Below, one piece after another: positions 46,916 to 58,811 of a stretch of 64,000 nt of DNA. Within the stretch, counting starts at the first letter, position 1, and each line of letters opens with the position of its first letter. This stretch comes from Gordionus sp. m RMFG-2023 (Eukaryota > Nematomorpha > Gordioida > Chordodea > Parachordodidae). A program made the translations under genes and the position numbers. The stretch lies in the NCBI RefSeq assembly GCF_954871325.1, contig NC_088779.1, positions 265,121 to 329,120 of the forward strand, in the 5' to 3' direction. Below the pieces are notes generated by a model. The model was given only the letters and a program-made list of their open reading frames with translations, searched no databases and was not told where the DNA came from.

Positions 46916-47846
46916 TTGACCTATTACCATGTGCTGCTGCTTGTATAGATTAGGTTTAATAATCATGCTTATAGGATGAAAAGAAAAAATTGGGAGATTT
47001 ACGGATATATTATATTAATTTTATAAAAGATAATAAGAGTTGTATTAAAATCGTTTCTTTTTATGTAATAAATTAAAAATTGCATAAAACAACTAGCAGT
47101 TTTTTCTTTAAGATTTAATGTATAAAAGTCAAAAATTAATTAAAAAATTAGATTCTCAATCAAAAAATTGATTACGTTAAATGCATAAAATGTAAGGGCA
47201 TATTCAAATTTTGAATACTTAAACAGGTAAGCAAATCTTAAAATATATTAGGCTGTTATAAAATAATTTTAATTTCAAAATTTATAATCTTATTTAAAGA
47301 TGAACATTTAAAAAAAATTATTTTAAAAATTTAATTAAAACTGCCAAATAATACATATTTGCTGGGAGCAAAATAAAAATAGCTTTTGAAAATTTTCTAT
47401 TTTGTTATATCTTTTTTAATTATTGTATTTAATTTAAATATAACATTATTTTATATGCTAGATGGCGTAAATTTTATTATTATCTCTTAAATAATTTATA
47501 TAACAAAAGGTATTATATTAAATGGAAAAAATATTGTTTTTTCTGCAATTTATTTAATATAGGTTAATTTTATAAAATTAATATAATATATCCGTAAATC
47601 TCCCAATAGTTATGATTGATACATTTTTTCTTTTTATCCTATAAGCATGATTATTAAACCTAATCTATACAAGCAGCAGCACATCGTAAGTTATGATTGA
47701 TACATTTTTTCTTTTTATCCTATAAGCATGATTATTAAACCTAATCTATACAAGCAGCAGCACATCGTAATAGGTCAATTCAGCAAAACTTATCGCGAAT
47801 ATCGGCGAAGGAATTTTATAGTAAAGATAATATTGAGAAACCAATT
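46856..47846. repeat. Large palindrome (inverted arms ~173 and ~279 bp, spacer ~540 bp)
   Basis: The left arm 46,856-47,028 matches the reverse complement of 47,568-47,846 almost base for base, from 'ggtttctcaatattatcttt' at the outside to 'attaattttataaaa' at the inside. The right arm is longer because an 81-bp unit is duplicated in tandem (47,608-47,688 and 47,689-47,769). The outer right side is cut off by the element starting at 47,850. The spacer holds no gene. Confidence 0.85.
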
Positions 47847-47924
47847 AATTATAAATTTTTTAATAGAAGATAGATTTATAATAAAATATAAATCAATGGC
47901 GAGATAAAAATAATTTAAAAAAAT

Positions 47925-48040
47925 TACTACACCTGAGATTCCCAGGCGGTGACCCATCCCAAGTACTAACCAGGCTCAACGTTGCTTAACTTCGGTGTTA
48001 TAAAAGGAACCGGTGTTTTCAAAGTGATATGGGCGTAATA
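47925..48040 (-). rRNA. 5S rRNA-like gene or pseudogene
   Basis: Read on the minus strand, the 116-nt sequence has the order of an animal 5S rRNA. It starts TATTACGCCCATATCAC, continues 'gaaaacaccggttc', then box A as 'gaagttaagcaacgttgagc', the intermediate element 'ctggttagtacttgg', and box C as 'atgggtcaccgcctgggaat'. The 3' end GTGTAGTA pairs with the 5' TATTAC to close helix I. A T-run follows at once and could terminate polymerase III; it lies in the neighbouring inverted repeat. Differences from typical 5S (an added G before ATGGG, GTCACC for GTGACC, an AT-rich loop in place of 'ctcgtccgatc') suggest a pseudogene or 5S-derived transposable element. Confidence 0.8.
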
Positions 48041-48708
48041 GGAATTCGTTCTTTTAAAATGTTTATTTATGTATACAATATTATTTTTAAAAGTTTGTAA
48101 GAATTATGATTTATTTTAATTTTTTAGTTTAAAAAATTTATGTTAAAAAGAAGCATAATATATAAAACTATGTAAAATTACATGTAAAAAAAATGTCTAA
48201 ACAATTTAAAAAAGATAAATATAAGAACTATATTTAAACTACTTATTAAAAGGGGGAGATCAAAAAAGCAAGCTCATTAGACAAAATTTATGTTTATTTT
48301 TTTAATTTAATACAATTTTATACAATTTACATTTTGTATTATTTAAAAAACATATTATTTACGCTAGCTTATAAAAATATTATACTTAAATTAAATAAAA
48401 AAAAATTATAAGTGATTATTACATACATTAGAAATATCTAAAATCGATCTTCCTTATGTTCTTAGCATGTCATATATTTTTTGAAAGATTTAAGTTAAAT
48501 AATTTGTAAATTAATATCTTTATAAATATTTATCACGAACTACTACTAGTCATTGCACATATTTTCAAAAATAACAATAAAAATCTTTATGAATAAAAAA
48601 ATATTATCAAAAATTTATTTACATAAATAAAAAAAAAAAATTTTTAAAGAAATTTTACTTTTTTTATAATTTTTTTAAAATAACCCAAAATTTATTTTAA
48701 AAAAGTTA

Positions 48709-48923
48709 GGCTGCATATCAGTTTTTTACATCCGTTCTGTAAAAAGTCAATCTCATTTAAAATGATATATATGTTCAAAGTGCGTCCGCTCCGATACCTT
48801 TCGTCTTAAAACGGATTTGGGTAATTTTTATAATTTTTTAAAAATGAAAATATATCATTTTTAATATGATGTTTTGACGGAACGGATGTAAAAACCGGAT
48901 CGGTCTCCACTTTGAATGCAGCC
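48709..48923. mobile_element. PIF/Harbinger-type MITE, complete
   Basis: The flanks are TTA on both sides (48,706-48,708 and 48,924-48,926). The left end reads GGCTGCAT and the right end, on the other strand, GGCTGCATTC. The inner arms share 'tttttacatccgttc'. The 3-bp TTA duplication is typical of PIF/Harbinger. At 215 bp it is noncoding. Confidence 0.75.
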
Positions 48924-49289
48924 TTAGGTTTATTTTGGGAGAAAGAAACAAGGGGAGGGATTGATTATTTGATTTTCTAAAATAATTATTTTAAAAAATA
49001 TACAAGAAAATGGTGGTGCCAGCTAGGAGCTAAATTCATCAAAATTAAAATAAGAAACATTGTATTATTATGTGTAGTGTGAATTTTTGTGACTAATAAA
49101 TTTAATTAATTTAAATGTATTACTTTCTTTTAATCTTTTTTTTAAATATAATTGTAGAATTTTAATGTTATAAGGGATATTCAATCATGAAGAAAGAAAG
49201 AAGTTATTTTTTTTTAATTATTTTTATCTCGCCATTGATTTATATTTTATTATAAATCTATCTTCTATTAAAAAAAATTTATAAAATGA

Positions 49290-50300
49290 CATGTATTGAA
49301 ACTATATTTAAAAAAAAGGCGTAAAATAAAATTGTAATTAATTATAGATTTAACAATTATATTCGCGAAAAGGAGCCATAATTAAATTGCTAAATGCATA
49401 TTTACTGAATTGTGTATCTTTAAAGTGTATTTACACATATAAATATTTACAAATCATACTTTACTCATATCTCTACTTTTTTAGACACATTGATATCATC
49501 AAGATTTCATGAATGTTGTTTAATGTTCATTAATTTAAAAAATATAATTAAATAATGAAATAAATCGGAAGGGGGGAAGCGGTTCACCTAATTAAAATTT
49601 TTCACATATTACAAATAAAATAAATATTAAATCCAATTGCTAACATGGAACATTATATTATGCATTTATTAATATTTTATAAATATCTTTAATTTTTTTA
49701 AATCCACTCGGGCCGGTGTAACGTTTTAAAATACTCCAGTTATAGATATACTCTTTCTTGCCTATTTAATAAGTATATTCATAACAAATTCTTTTATTAT
49801 AATCTATTTAATAATATGAATGTGTTTTTAACAGTGTATTTTCTATAATGATATATTTTTTAAAATACATTTTTTAATTTAAATATTATTATAAATTTTT
49901 CTCAAATTTTTATAAAACATTTTTTAAAAATGCAGATTGATGTTGAAATAATTAAATTATATTTTTTAATATATAATATTTATAGATTTTGAGAAAAACT
50001 TCATTTTTTTTAGAATACCCCATTCATTTGGCAGATAACAATGGAGAGAAAGAAATCTCTGGGTTAAAGCCTTTATATATAATATATACAATTGGTTAAG
50101 TAATTTTAGACTTTATAAGTAGAAAGAAAATTATAAAAACAGTCATCAGTGGTTGTGATATTAATATTGACGCAATATCAAATGCAGCTCATTTTGGTAT
50201 CAAACAGTCTCATAAAAAATTAGCTGATAGGTAAAATATTTTGGTTGTGTTAACATTCATAAAAATAATTATATTTATATAAATTATTTCATTTTGTAAA
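49290..50300. other. AT-rich intergenic stretch
   Basis: Nothing coding was recognised. One 'attcgcgaaaagg' motif at 49,359 recalls the CG-containing motifs of the 46.7-kb cluster. Confidence 0.35.
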
Positions 50301-50309
50301 TGTCACTAT

Positions 50310-50380
50310 GGGGGGGGGGGGTGATGGGGGTGGGGGGGGTGATGGGGGTGGGGGGGGGTGATGGGGGGGGGGGCAGGGGC
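50310..50380. repeat. G-rich 18-19 bp minisatellite
   Basis: The unit is GTGATGGGGGTGGGGGGG or close to it, in about three and a half copies, bordered by longer G-runs. The plus strand has many G-runs and could form G-quadruplexes, which stands out in this AT-rich DNA. Confidence 0.8.
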
Positions 50381-50485
50381 TCTATCCCCCTCAACAATTA
50401 ATATCCCTTTAAACTAAAAATATATTTATTTGATAGTCCTGTTTATTATATATATCTTTTATTTTATTATTTAAAGATTAAAAAT

Positions 50486-50690
50486 CGCAGGGGGGCCCAG
50501 TAATGTATGATGTATGCTTGGAAACTGAAGGTCACAGGTTCAATCCTTGTAAGGAACTAAAAAAATTCGGGGTTTTCTTCTATGACAAATGTAGACATAT
50601 GATATAATAATATTTCTGAGCTGAGAAATGCCACCCCGGTCACCGAAAGGCTTGGACAGCCAATTTCTGTGTTAAAAATTCAATATCAAT
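50486..50690 (+). mobile_element. tRNA-derived SINE-like element
   Basis: A tRNA-like head has an A-box-like 'gggcccagtaatgta' and a B box GGTTCAATCC at 50,537-50,546, about 40 bases apart. It is followed by a less AT-rich body with 'aatgccaccccggtcaccga' and 'ggcttggacagccaa'. No intact cloverleaf was seen, so it is not a tRNA gene. The 3' border is uncertain. Confidence 0.5.
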
Positions 50691-50699
50691 CATTATGTC

Positions 50700-51955
50700 T
50701 AAATATCAATTTAGTATTAACAGTTGAAGCTTAATTGATTTTTGTTATTTATATTATTTTATAACCCTAATTCAAAATCACTAATCCATTTTTAAAATTA
50801 ATTACCATGCCTCTTTCTAAAAATATCTCGAAACAAGTATAAGTAATTTCTTTATAAAAAAGTAAGTAGACATATTTTATAGAGTTGGTTACAAAATACT
50901 AGATAAACTGTCACTTTTACAGACATGTTTGACAGTTATAGAATATATTACACTTAATCTTTAAATAAACTTTACTAATCAATGTTTTTGATAATAAATA
51001 TAAGTAACAATTAGCATTCAATTATTTAAAGCCATCCTATTTATTTTTGAAAAATATATTATTTAAATAGTACTATTCTCTTAGATATTATTACGGAAAT
51101 CCTAATATTATTTTAAGACATAATATACCAACTAGAGGTGGTGCGACAATAATATATAAAATCTTTATTGCTTTCATCGTATAACTCTGGTTTTTATTTT
51201 TTAGTTACTAAATGATTCATTTCTAATATGGCTTATCGTGTAAATAACTCAAGACTTCAATATATTTGCATAATTATTTCTACTAAGATTTTAAGTGTTT
51301 TTGTCAATTTATGTAACATAAATTCTGATATGAGTTTATATTGTGAGTGTCAAGGCTATGACTGCAATTAACCAGCATCTATTATATGTCTGGCTATTAT
51401 AATTTAGGATTCTTATTGCTGCTGAGAGCATTTGATTGCATAATTTAGAGGAGCAATAATAGTCAACTATCTAGTCGTTCATATATCATTAAAAATATAA
51501 GATAATCTTTTAGAAATTCAATATCTCACCATAATTTTCTCGGTTACTTATCTAGCTTCCATAATGAAATCTAAAAGAAGCTCTAACCACCATATCATTT
51601 TATGATTAGGGTTAGTAGTTTATATTCTTTTCATTTATTTAGTTATGCCTACAAATTTTTCCTGTCCATTTCATAAAACACTGTCTTAATGCTAAGAATT
51701 ATATTGTCTTGTCTGGTTTTTAAAAAATCATTATCAATTGAGGAATTGTATGAATTAATTAACTTTTATCACCTGTAATCCTTGAGACGTAAAAATATTT
51801 TATATCCGTAATCGAAAATATTTTATTTTGTAATAAATGGATTAATAAAAAATAGTATCTTCAGAAATGTCTTGCATTGTTGGGCTTTCATTATTTGTAT
51901 GCATAATAAATGAAAAAATATGAAATTCAAATTGTTTAGAGTTTGCAAATTTCAA
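50700..51955. other. AT-rich intergenic stretch, nothing recognised
   Basis: No long frame, RNA gene or terminal repeats were seen. Confidence 0.4.
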
Positions 51956-51964
51956 TTAAAAATC

Positions 51965-52345
51965 ATAAAATCCGGCCGAAGGTCTGCAAAATGGGTATGA
52001 AAGACGTTGCCCCATAAAAAAATTTTTTAATTAAACCCCCCTGAGATTATGACACCTCTGAAACCTTTCGATATCTAAGGATTTCCAATCTATGCTTGTG
52101 CAGAACCTTTCTTAAAAACAAAATGAACAATTTGGGTAATAATAGAAAATCTTCTAAAAAAATGTGAAAGGATATATTTTTTAGATGATTTTTACAATAT
52201 TTTGTGTGCTTCTTATGTAAAATTTAATAAATTAATTGTTGGAATTATGTTTAAATCTGGCAGTAGAACTCTTGTGTGGATTAGATCCCCACCGCAAAAA
52301 AATGTGTTAATCCCCCTTTTTTAAGGAGAATTCCTATCTACATTA
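51965..52345. mobile_element. Decayed right end related to the 9.4-12.7 kb hAT element
   Basis: The segments 'atccggccgaaggtctg', 'ttaaacccccctgag' and 'aaggagaattcctatctaca' match, in order, the GC-rich right end of the 3.3-kb hAT element (cggccgaaggc .. ggaccccctc .. aaggaaaattcctagctac). The terminal CACTG is no longer clear and the left end is absent. Confidence 0.45.
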
Positions 52346-52349
52346 GAGA

Positions 52350-55300
52350 ATTAAATATGAGATGAGATTATATAAATTTCTAATTAATACGTATCAAATA
52401 TGTAGGCAGTTGATGAAAAAAATTATTAGTAGGAATAGAGTTTAATGATCAAATCTTTTCGGTTCCGCCGGTTAATTAACTATTCCATATTTAGATAATT
52501 AGTATAAGTCTTATATTTTTGCTTAATTCCTAGTGCCTCTTTATTAAATAAAATTTTGTTAAATCAATACCACCAAACTAATAGGTATATACCACTTCTG
52601 TATTTATCGAATACATTCATATCAGAGAAATATTTAAACTTTTTCTACTAGGTGAAGGTTTATTTTCTACTAGGTGAAGGTGTATAATGATCAGTTATAA
52701 ACCCGTACTCTATATAAATTTTATAATTTTACCATTATTATCTTTAATTTATTACCAAAAATTTGTGGTCTAAATTAAATCGAAGCGAAGATTGCCATTA
52801 ATAACGGTGTTAATTTAACTTAGAGTATAATTGTATAACCATGAATACATTTTATTAGTGTATTAAGATTCAATTTTATATTTTTTTTCAACCCCTTAAT
52901 ATATATAAATAAAGCTACAGGCTTTTTTTTAATATTAAATGAATAACAGGATTTTACTAAATTTAAATAATTTTAAAATTTTTTATATGAAGTTTATCGA
53001 ATATAGCTAATTTTTTATGGCCAAGTAGTATCTGTACCTGTGTCTAGATTAATTTGAAAAATATATTTTGACAAATCTGATACTTGTTACTTTTTTTCTG
53101 AATTATATTATTTTTTCAATTGATATTTTTCCATTATTATGTATTTTGATTTATTTAATCTTTCAATAACATTTTTTTTTAATTATTTTTTTATCTTTGT
53201 TGTAATAAAAAAATAGCTGATATTAAAATTATTTTTATCGGTCTGAAATAATTAAAAATAAGATAATTTTTATAAAATAAAATAAAGATAGAATAAATTG
53301 GTTCAAAATTTTTTAACTATTTAGTATGAAAATTTTTTAATTCGATTTCTAAGTTAACTATAAATGAAAACATGATTACAAATTGAGATATCAAATATTA
53401 ATCAATAATATCAAGGACATAATTAAATGGATAAAAAAAAGTTACTATATAAGACTGAGTCTAGCATTTTTATTAATAATTTTATAACTTCTTATATATC
53501 TATCTATACCAAGAAACATGTTATCAAAATCCACTAAGAATATGATCAATTCTATTTGGTGCTTAATAATAATAATCAACTACAATGTTATGCAAGGTAT
53601 TCATAAATTACATTTATAAATTACTACAGTATAATTTCTAAAACTTTATAATGTGTTTTGTTTGAGCAGAGGAAAGAGTTAGTTGTTGAAATTGAAACAT
53701 TATTTTTTCAACGTAATCCTTTTTGTTGAATTAGCGGATTAAATAAAGATGTGTTTCTTCCTTCACTATTTTCCTCCTTTAATTTAAATTTTATTATTCT
53801 TCAATTATTTTTTTTTGCACTTTATTTCATATTCATCTGTATCGAGGTGATCTCAATGTCAACAGATAGACCATTTATTCTTTTATAAAATAAATTTTAG
53901 AGCAGTAAAGCTTGTCAAAGATGGGATACTTAATCTATAAGAGTAACATGGGCTTTAGAAGAATGAAACTTTTGAGAATTTTTTTCTTATTTAACGGGTA
54001 TTCTATACTTTCTATTATATTTATTATCGTTAAATCTTAAAGGTGCTATTATTAGCATTCAGAAGAGTATTATTACTACAAACCTATACATCAAATATAG
54101 GCCGATCACAAATATTTTCTATATTCATTTATGAGAAATCATTTTATTTTATAAGAATGATTCGATATTATTTCTATTCGAAGTTGGCGAATAAATTCTA
54201 CAAATCTAATCATCTTTTAACTATAAAATTATATTTTTTTTCTAATCTTAAACAAACTGATCATATTCATTTAATTATAAAAATGATAATATTTTTCTTT
54301 AAGCTTACTTCTCTTGCTGCTTGAAAAAGTTCTTAATAAGTTAACTTACACAAATATTTAGTCTAAATATTTTTATCTAACTGCTAACCTTTACCGCTAG
54401 ATTTTTTTGATCATTAAGTTACAAATGCAAACGTAACTGTAGTCAAAAAAATTTTTTAAATGTGCATGTAAAGACAATATTATTTGATATTGTTCATATT
54501 AAAGGTATTTAATATATATAGGGACAAACTTGTCTGATTTAGGCACTTATTTGTGGAACTCCTTATTTTGGCCAATGAGTCCCTACTATATTCTTATTAC
54601 CTATTATAGAAAATGCCTTTTTTTGTTCATTTGCTCAAGACCAATATGATGGAGAATTGTTATTTTTTGTTGCATTAATTCATTTATATTATAAAATAAA
54701 TTTTATCAACTTTTTAAACTTATTTTAAATAACAAAATAAATAAAGAAAATAAATTTAAGGAGCTATCGTTTAATTAAAAAATAAATTCAGTATATTAAA
54801 TTTCTAAATCATCCCTAAAGATTTAATATTTCTATAGGAACTGTTCACAATATTTATAAATCCAAAGAAGATATTATCAAACGCTATGTAAACAAACAAC
54901 GATAACATCATATTTTGTAAATTAATTTTATTTTCATTCTTATTTTGTATTTTCAAAACCTTTTATAATAATAATTTTATAAATATGTACTTTCTTATTT
55001 TTTATAAATTTGTAGATAACTATATAATTTCCATAATTTTGATGAATTAATAAAAAATAATGTAAATTGATTTTAAATCTCACTTTTTTGCTAAACTATA
55101 ATATAACAGATGCTGAAATATATTTTTAAGATAAATGGAGAAGTTGGGCAAAAATATAGGCCAAATTAGACAGTTTTGACTCCAATTTCTGTAATATATT
55201 TTATCAAAATAAAAGAAAATTTCTGAATCAAATCTCATCTGAATCAAGGAAAATTACTTAATTTATACCAGAGACCTTCATGGGCTCAAATTCTTTAATC

Positions 55301-55690
55301 ATGTCCAGATAGGACCCGCACTAAAAAAATTTAGGGTCAGACCAGGGACGGCTCATATTTAATATTAAAAAAAAATCTCAAACTCGGCCTAAGCGCTAAT
55401 AAAATTTCAATAATGTTTCCCAAGTTCATATACAAAAATTTAATTAATTAGATTTCATTAAATTAAAAAGATTTATGTATTTTTATGCAATCCTTTTGTT
55501 TACAATACTGAAATCTATCATCATTAGAAGAAAAAAATTGTAATATTTATTTATATTTTTTTAAAATTAGAAACTCTTTTAAGTAAGCTACATTTTTAAA
55601 AATTAGGCCCAGCCTGGCCCATGATAGTTGAGAAAGAATTTACTTAATTCAAGAAAAATCATCAAGGAAATCTTTTTAGTAAAAAAAAAT
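52350..55690. other. AT-rich intergenic stretch
   Basis: A 22-bp tandem pair (tttctactaggtgaaggt) lies at 52,643-52,683. The frame at 54,043-54,324 is Leu/Ile/Phe/Lys-rich without motif or start context. A dispersed GGCCC-type repeat fragment lies at 55,300-55,400 and 55,600-55,620. Confidence 0.35.
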
Positions 55691-55699
55691 ACCAATATA

Positions 55700-55965
55700 T
55701 TATGAAAGAAAAGGGAAATTTTATTTATTACAATAATAATAATAATAACAATTGTAAGTATACGATACTTATAGGAAAAATTACTTATCACGATGAGGAA
55801 GAACTTATGCCTAGTTCCTTATATATCATAAAAGGTGCAATTGAAAATATAAGCAGATCATTACCATTTGTTATTATTCAGTTGACATACCACTGTTTGG
55901 ACTACCACAAATACTGGCATATAATTTTTTTATCCCACGACAAGTTAGAATATGTAAACAAGTAA
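55700..55965 (+). CDS. Uncertain open frame, possible old transposase fragment
   Basis: The frame begins with a low-complexity Asn run, then reads 'YTILIGKITYHDEEELMPSS', 'IIKGAIENISRSLPFVII' and 'HKYWHIIFLSHDKLEYVNK' before a stop. The later half looks protein-like. No family could be assigned, and there are no clear splice sites. The Asn run is simply an (AAT)n tract. Confidence 0.25.
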
Positions 55966-55969
55966 TGAT

Positions 55970-58478
55970 ATCATAACGAATGGTTAACAAATTTCTGCCC
56001 TGACTACAGAATTTGTCAGTGTTTATTGAAGATAAGCCAAGACTATTTCTTGATTATGAAGTTGACATATATCGTAGTGATGCCGCAAAGTAATCGAATT
56101 CAATATCTAGAGTACCTTTTTCCTGACGAAAACCAATTGAAATGACATAATAGATTAATAAAATAGGGGAATTTTTAAGATTATCCCAGCAAAATCGAGA
56201 ATGAGTGAGCTACCCCAACAGTAAATGTGCCAAACTAATTGAGAAATCAAGATATGCGCTGATTTTAAGGTCATATTGAACCCAGACACTTTATTTGATT
56301 CAGGTGAATCATAATTTTATCCTTAATTTGACGATGGTTGAATCCGAATTTATTTGATGATTTATATATCAACCCAAATCAGAAAAATAAAGAAAAAATT
56401 TAAGATTTATCCATCGTCATAAGGATTAAGTAAAAAAATGATTCTCCTTAATTAACGTCAGCGCTCCAGTTTGTCAAAATTGCTTATCATTCACCACCGC
56501 GTGAACATGGGAGTAAATTTTAAGGGAGGAAATAAGAAAAAATGAATGAATAAAAGAAGGTTGAAATAGGAAAAAACTGACAATATGAGATATAAACAAA
56601 TTTAATAATTGTTTATGTTTTAATAGTTTACGAATTTAGTGTTTAAACACACGTGTATTTTAAAGCCAGATATAAACATGTCATAAATCATCTGAAATGC
56701 TAATAAGGGTAAAAATTGAAAGTATAAAATAAAATTTACAGTTACTGATGATGAAGATGTTGCCTTTTATTGATTATATTAAAATAAAAATTTTAAAAGA
56801 ATATATACTGTTTTGGCTGAATATAGCAATAAATGTAATTTATATTGCTTGTTTTCTGCTAAATTATTACTAGGTTAATACCAGTCTATTTTCTCTAACA
56901 CAAGTGACCCATCAAACCTTAGTCTAATCTCTCCAAACACATCGAGATACTATGTATAATTTATATGATTTCTTAATCATTATTTTTTATAACAAATGAA
57001 TACCTATTTCCTCTTTTTGAACATATATTTAATTATCATAGAAATTTTTTTTAAAATTAAATCAGTTTTTCTAAACTATTTGATAGTTATCAAATTAAAA
57101 TAATGGCTCTGTAGTTCTAAATGATTTGTATTTGATATATATGAACTAAATTTTCAAAGGTTGCGAAATCAAAACGTTCTTCAATGGTACCCTTGAAAAA
57201 AGAGAGATAGAAAACAATGATTTATTCTTCATTTCTGGTAAAATATATATTGAATTTTTTATAAAATATGATTCTTTTTTATATATCATACGATTGAACT
57301 GTGTAGATGCTAAGATTTATACAGACTAAATAGTTAATTGCCCGTATTTAACTGAACACAGTAAGGAAAGCATCCTTTCCTGGTATAATAGGGCAAACCG
57401 TTCCTTGTAAGATATTTTAGGACATGTACCATCTTTCAAAAGAGACCGAAAAGGAGGAATAATTTTTTATAATTTAAAATATTAAAAAATTTAAATTGTT
57501 ATAAAGTACAAAAAATTTCTTAATAGGCTTATCATATTATAACAATTCTTTAGAGCGAATGCATTATGGCAAATTTTTATCGTGAATATTACTTAGAAAA
57601 TATAAGACACCCAATACTATTTAAATATGTTTGCTCGAATTCATCAAACATTATTGCTAAATAACAAATATATTGCTAATGCAATTATTAATATAAAAAC
57701 AACATATATAACAATCAAGCATAAGTTCTTAAGGATATAATACGGAATATCTTATATTTTGTTACTTTATGGTAATATTATATTAAATTTTCAATTTTAA
57801 ATTGATCTTTACTAATTCCAAGTTAAATTTATTTTAAATTGTTCCCTACCAAATATGGGTAGCTTAATTACAATCAAAATAAAATTCAATACAAAAAGAT
57901 TAATTTTTAATTTTTAAAAAAAAATTACATTCAGAACATAAAGCTGGATCCATGAATAATGATTATATTACCTTCGAAAATTGCAATGGAACACTTAACC
58001 TTTTTTATGAGAGATGTGATGGATATAGTAACCTTTTTAAACGCTTTATCATAAACACCAGGAATTACTTAAATGTTTTAATTTTTAAGACGTTCATTAA
58101 GGTAGTGGAATATCCAATATTATAAAGACATAAATATCTATTTTTAAAGAAAATATAACTTTTTTTAGTCTAACTTGTTCAATATTGCTTTGAATAGGAA
58201 AATTACATATTAAAATGAAGAGTAGTTTTAATTGAAATTTTAACACGTCAAAAGTAACTTTTGTAGTGTACGAGAATTTTCGCGTTTAAATATGTATCGC
58301 TTCTACATACTAGCTGTTTTACTCCCAATAATTTCCATATTTAAAAGAATTTCTATTTTAAAAAAATTATCTTGTATAATTTAAAACTCATTTCGTTAAT
58401 TTTGAATAAAATCACAAATGAATTCTAGTTTTACATATCAAAAGTGATGTTCAGAATATAAATTTCAAATAACAAATT
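55970..58478. other. AT-rich intergenic stretch
   Basis: A 57-codon frame starts at 57,952 (MNNDYITFENCNGTLNLF); it has no recognised motif. Nothing else could be supported. Confidence 0.35.
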
Positions 58479-58760
58479 GTTAATATGACCGATTAATACT
58501 AACCTTTAAATTGTTTTTTTTTTATGTTGTTATAAATTGATTTTTATAAATTGATAGATTGATTTTTTTTATATAAATTTTTATATAAATTTTTATATAT
58601 TTTGTTATATAAAGCAGATTTTTTTAGTTTAAAAGAAAATGTAAAATTTAAATAGAGATATTGTGTAAAATTAAATAATTTATTTAAATAAACGATTTTT
58701 TATATAAACTAATCTTCTAAAATACTTTATGGATTTCATATAATATTCAAAGATACTTCA
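58479..58760 (+). repeat. 5' LTR
   Basis: 282 bp, starting TGTTAATATGACCG and ending GATACTTCA. It has an AT-rich core with short internal 'tatataaatttt' repeats. It matches the 3' copy except for a small length difference and very few substitutions. Confidence 0.9.
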
Positions 58761-58811
58761 TGGTGGCAGCTCCGCTACATATTCGAGGAAATCGTAAATA
58801 AATTAATAAAT

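Larger units (their letters stand above)
47850..49283. mobile_element. 1.43-kb element with ~74-bp terminal inverted repeats, carrying a 5S-like sequence
   Basis: The left repeat 47,850-47,923 and right repeat 49,205-49,283 are nearly identical in inverted orientation. They start TATAAATTTTTTAATAGAAG and include 'aaatcaatggcgagataaaa'. The 5S rRNA-like sequence lies directly inside the left repeat, and a Harbinger-type MITE is nested at 48,709-48,923. No frame encodes a recognisable transposase. No clear target duplication was found, so the superfamily is unknown. It appears to have inserted in the right arm of the adjacent palindrome. Confidence 0.7.

Noticed and set aside
47925-48040. Possible tRNA or other small RNA instead of 5S
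   Set aside because: The order of box A, intermediate element and box C and the closing helix match 5S rRNA; no cloverleaf is present.
50486-50560. Functional tRNA gene
   Set aside because: There is a B box but no acceptor-stem pairing or anticodon arm that I could draw; SINE head is more likely.
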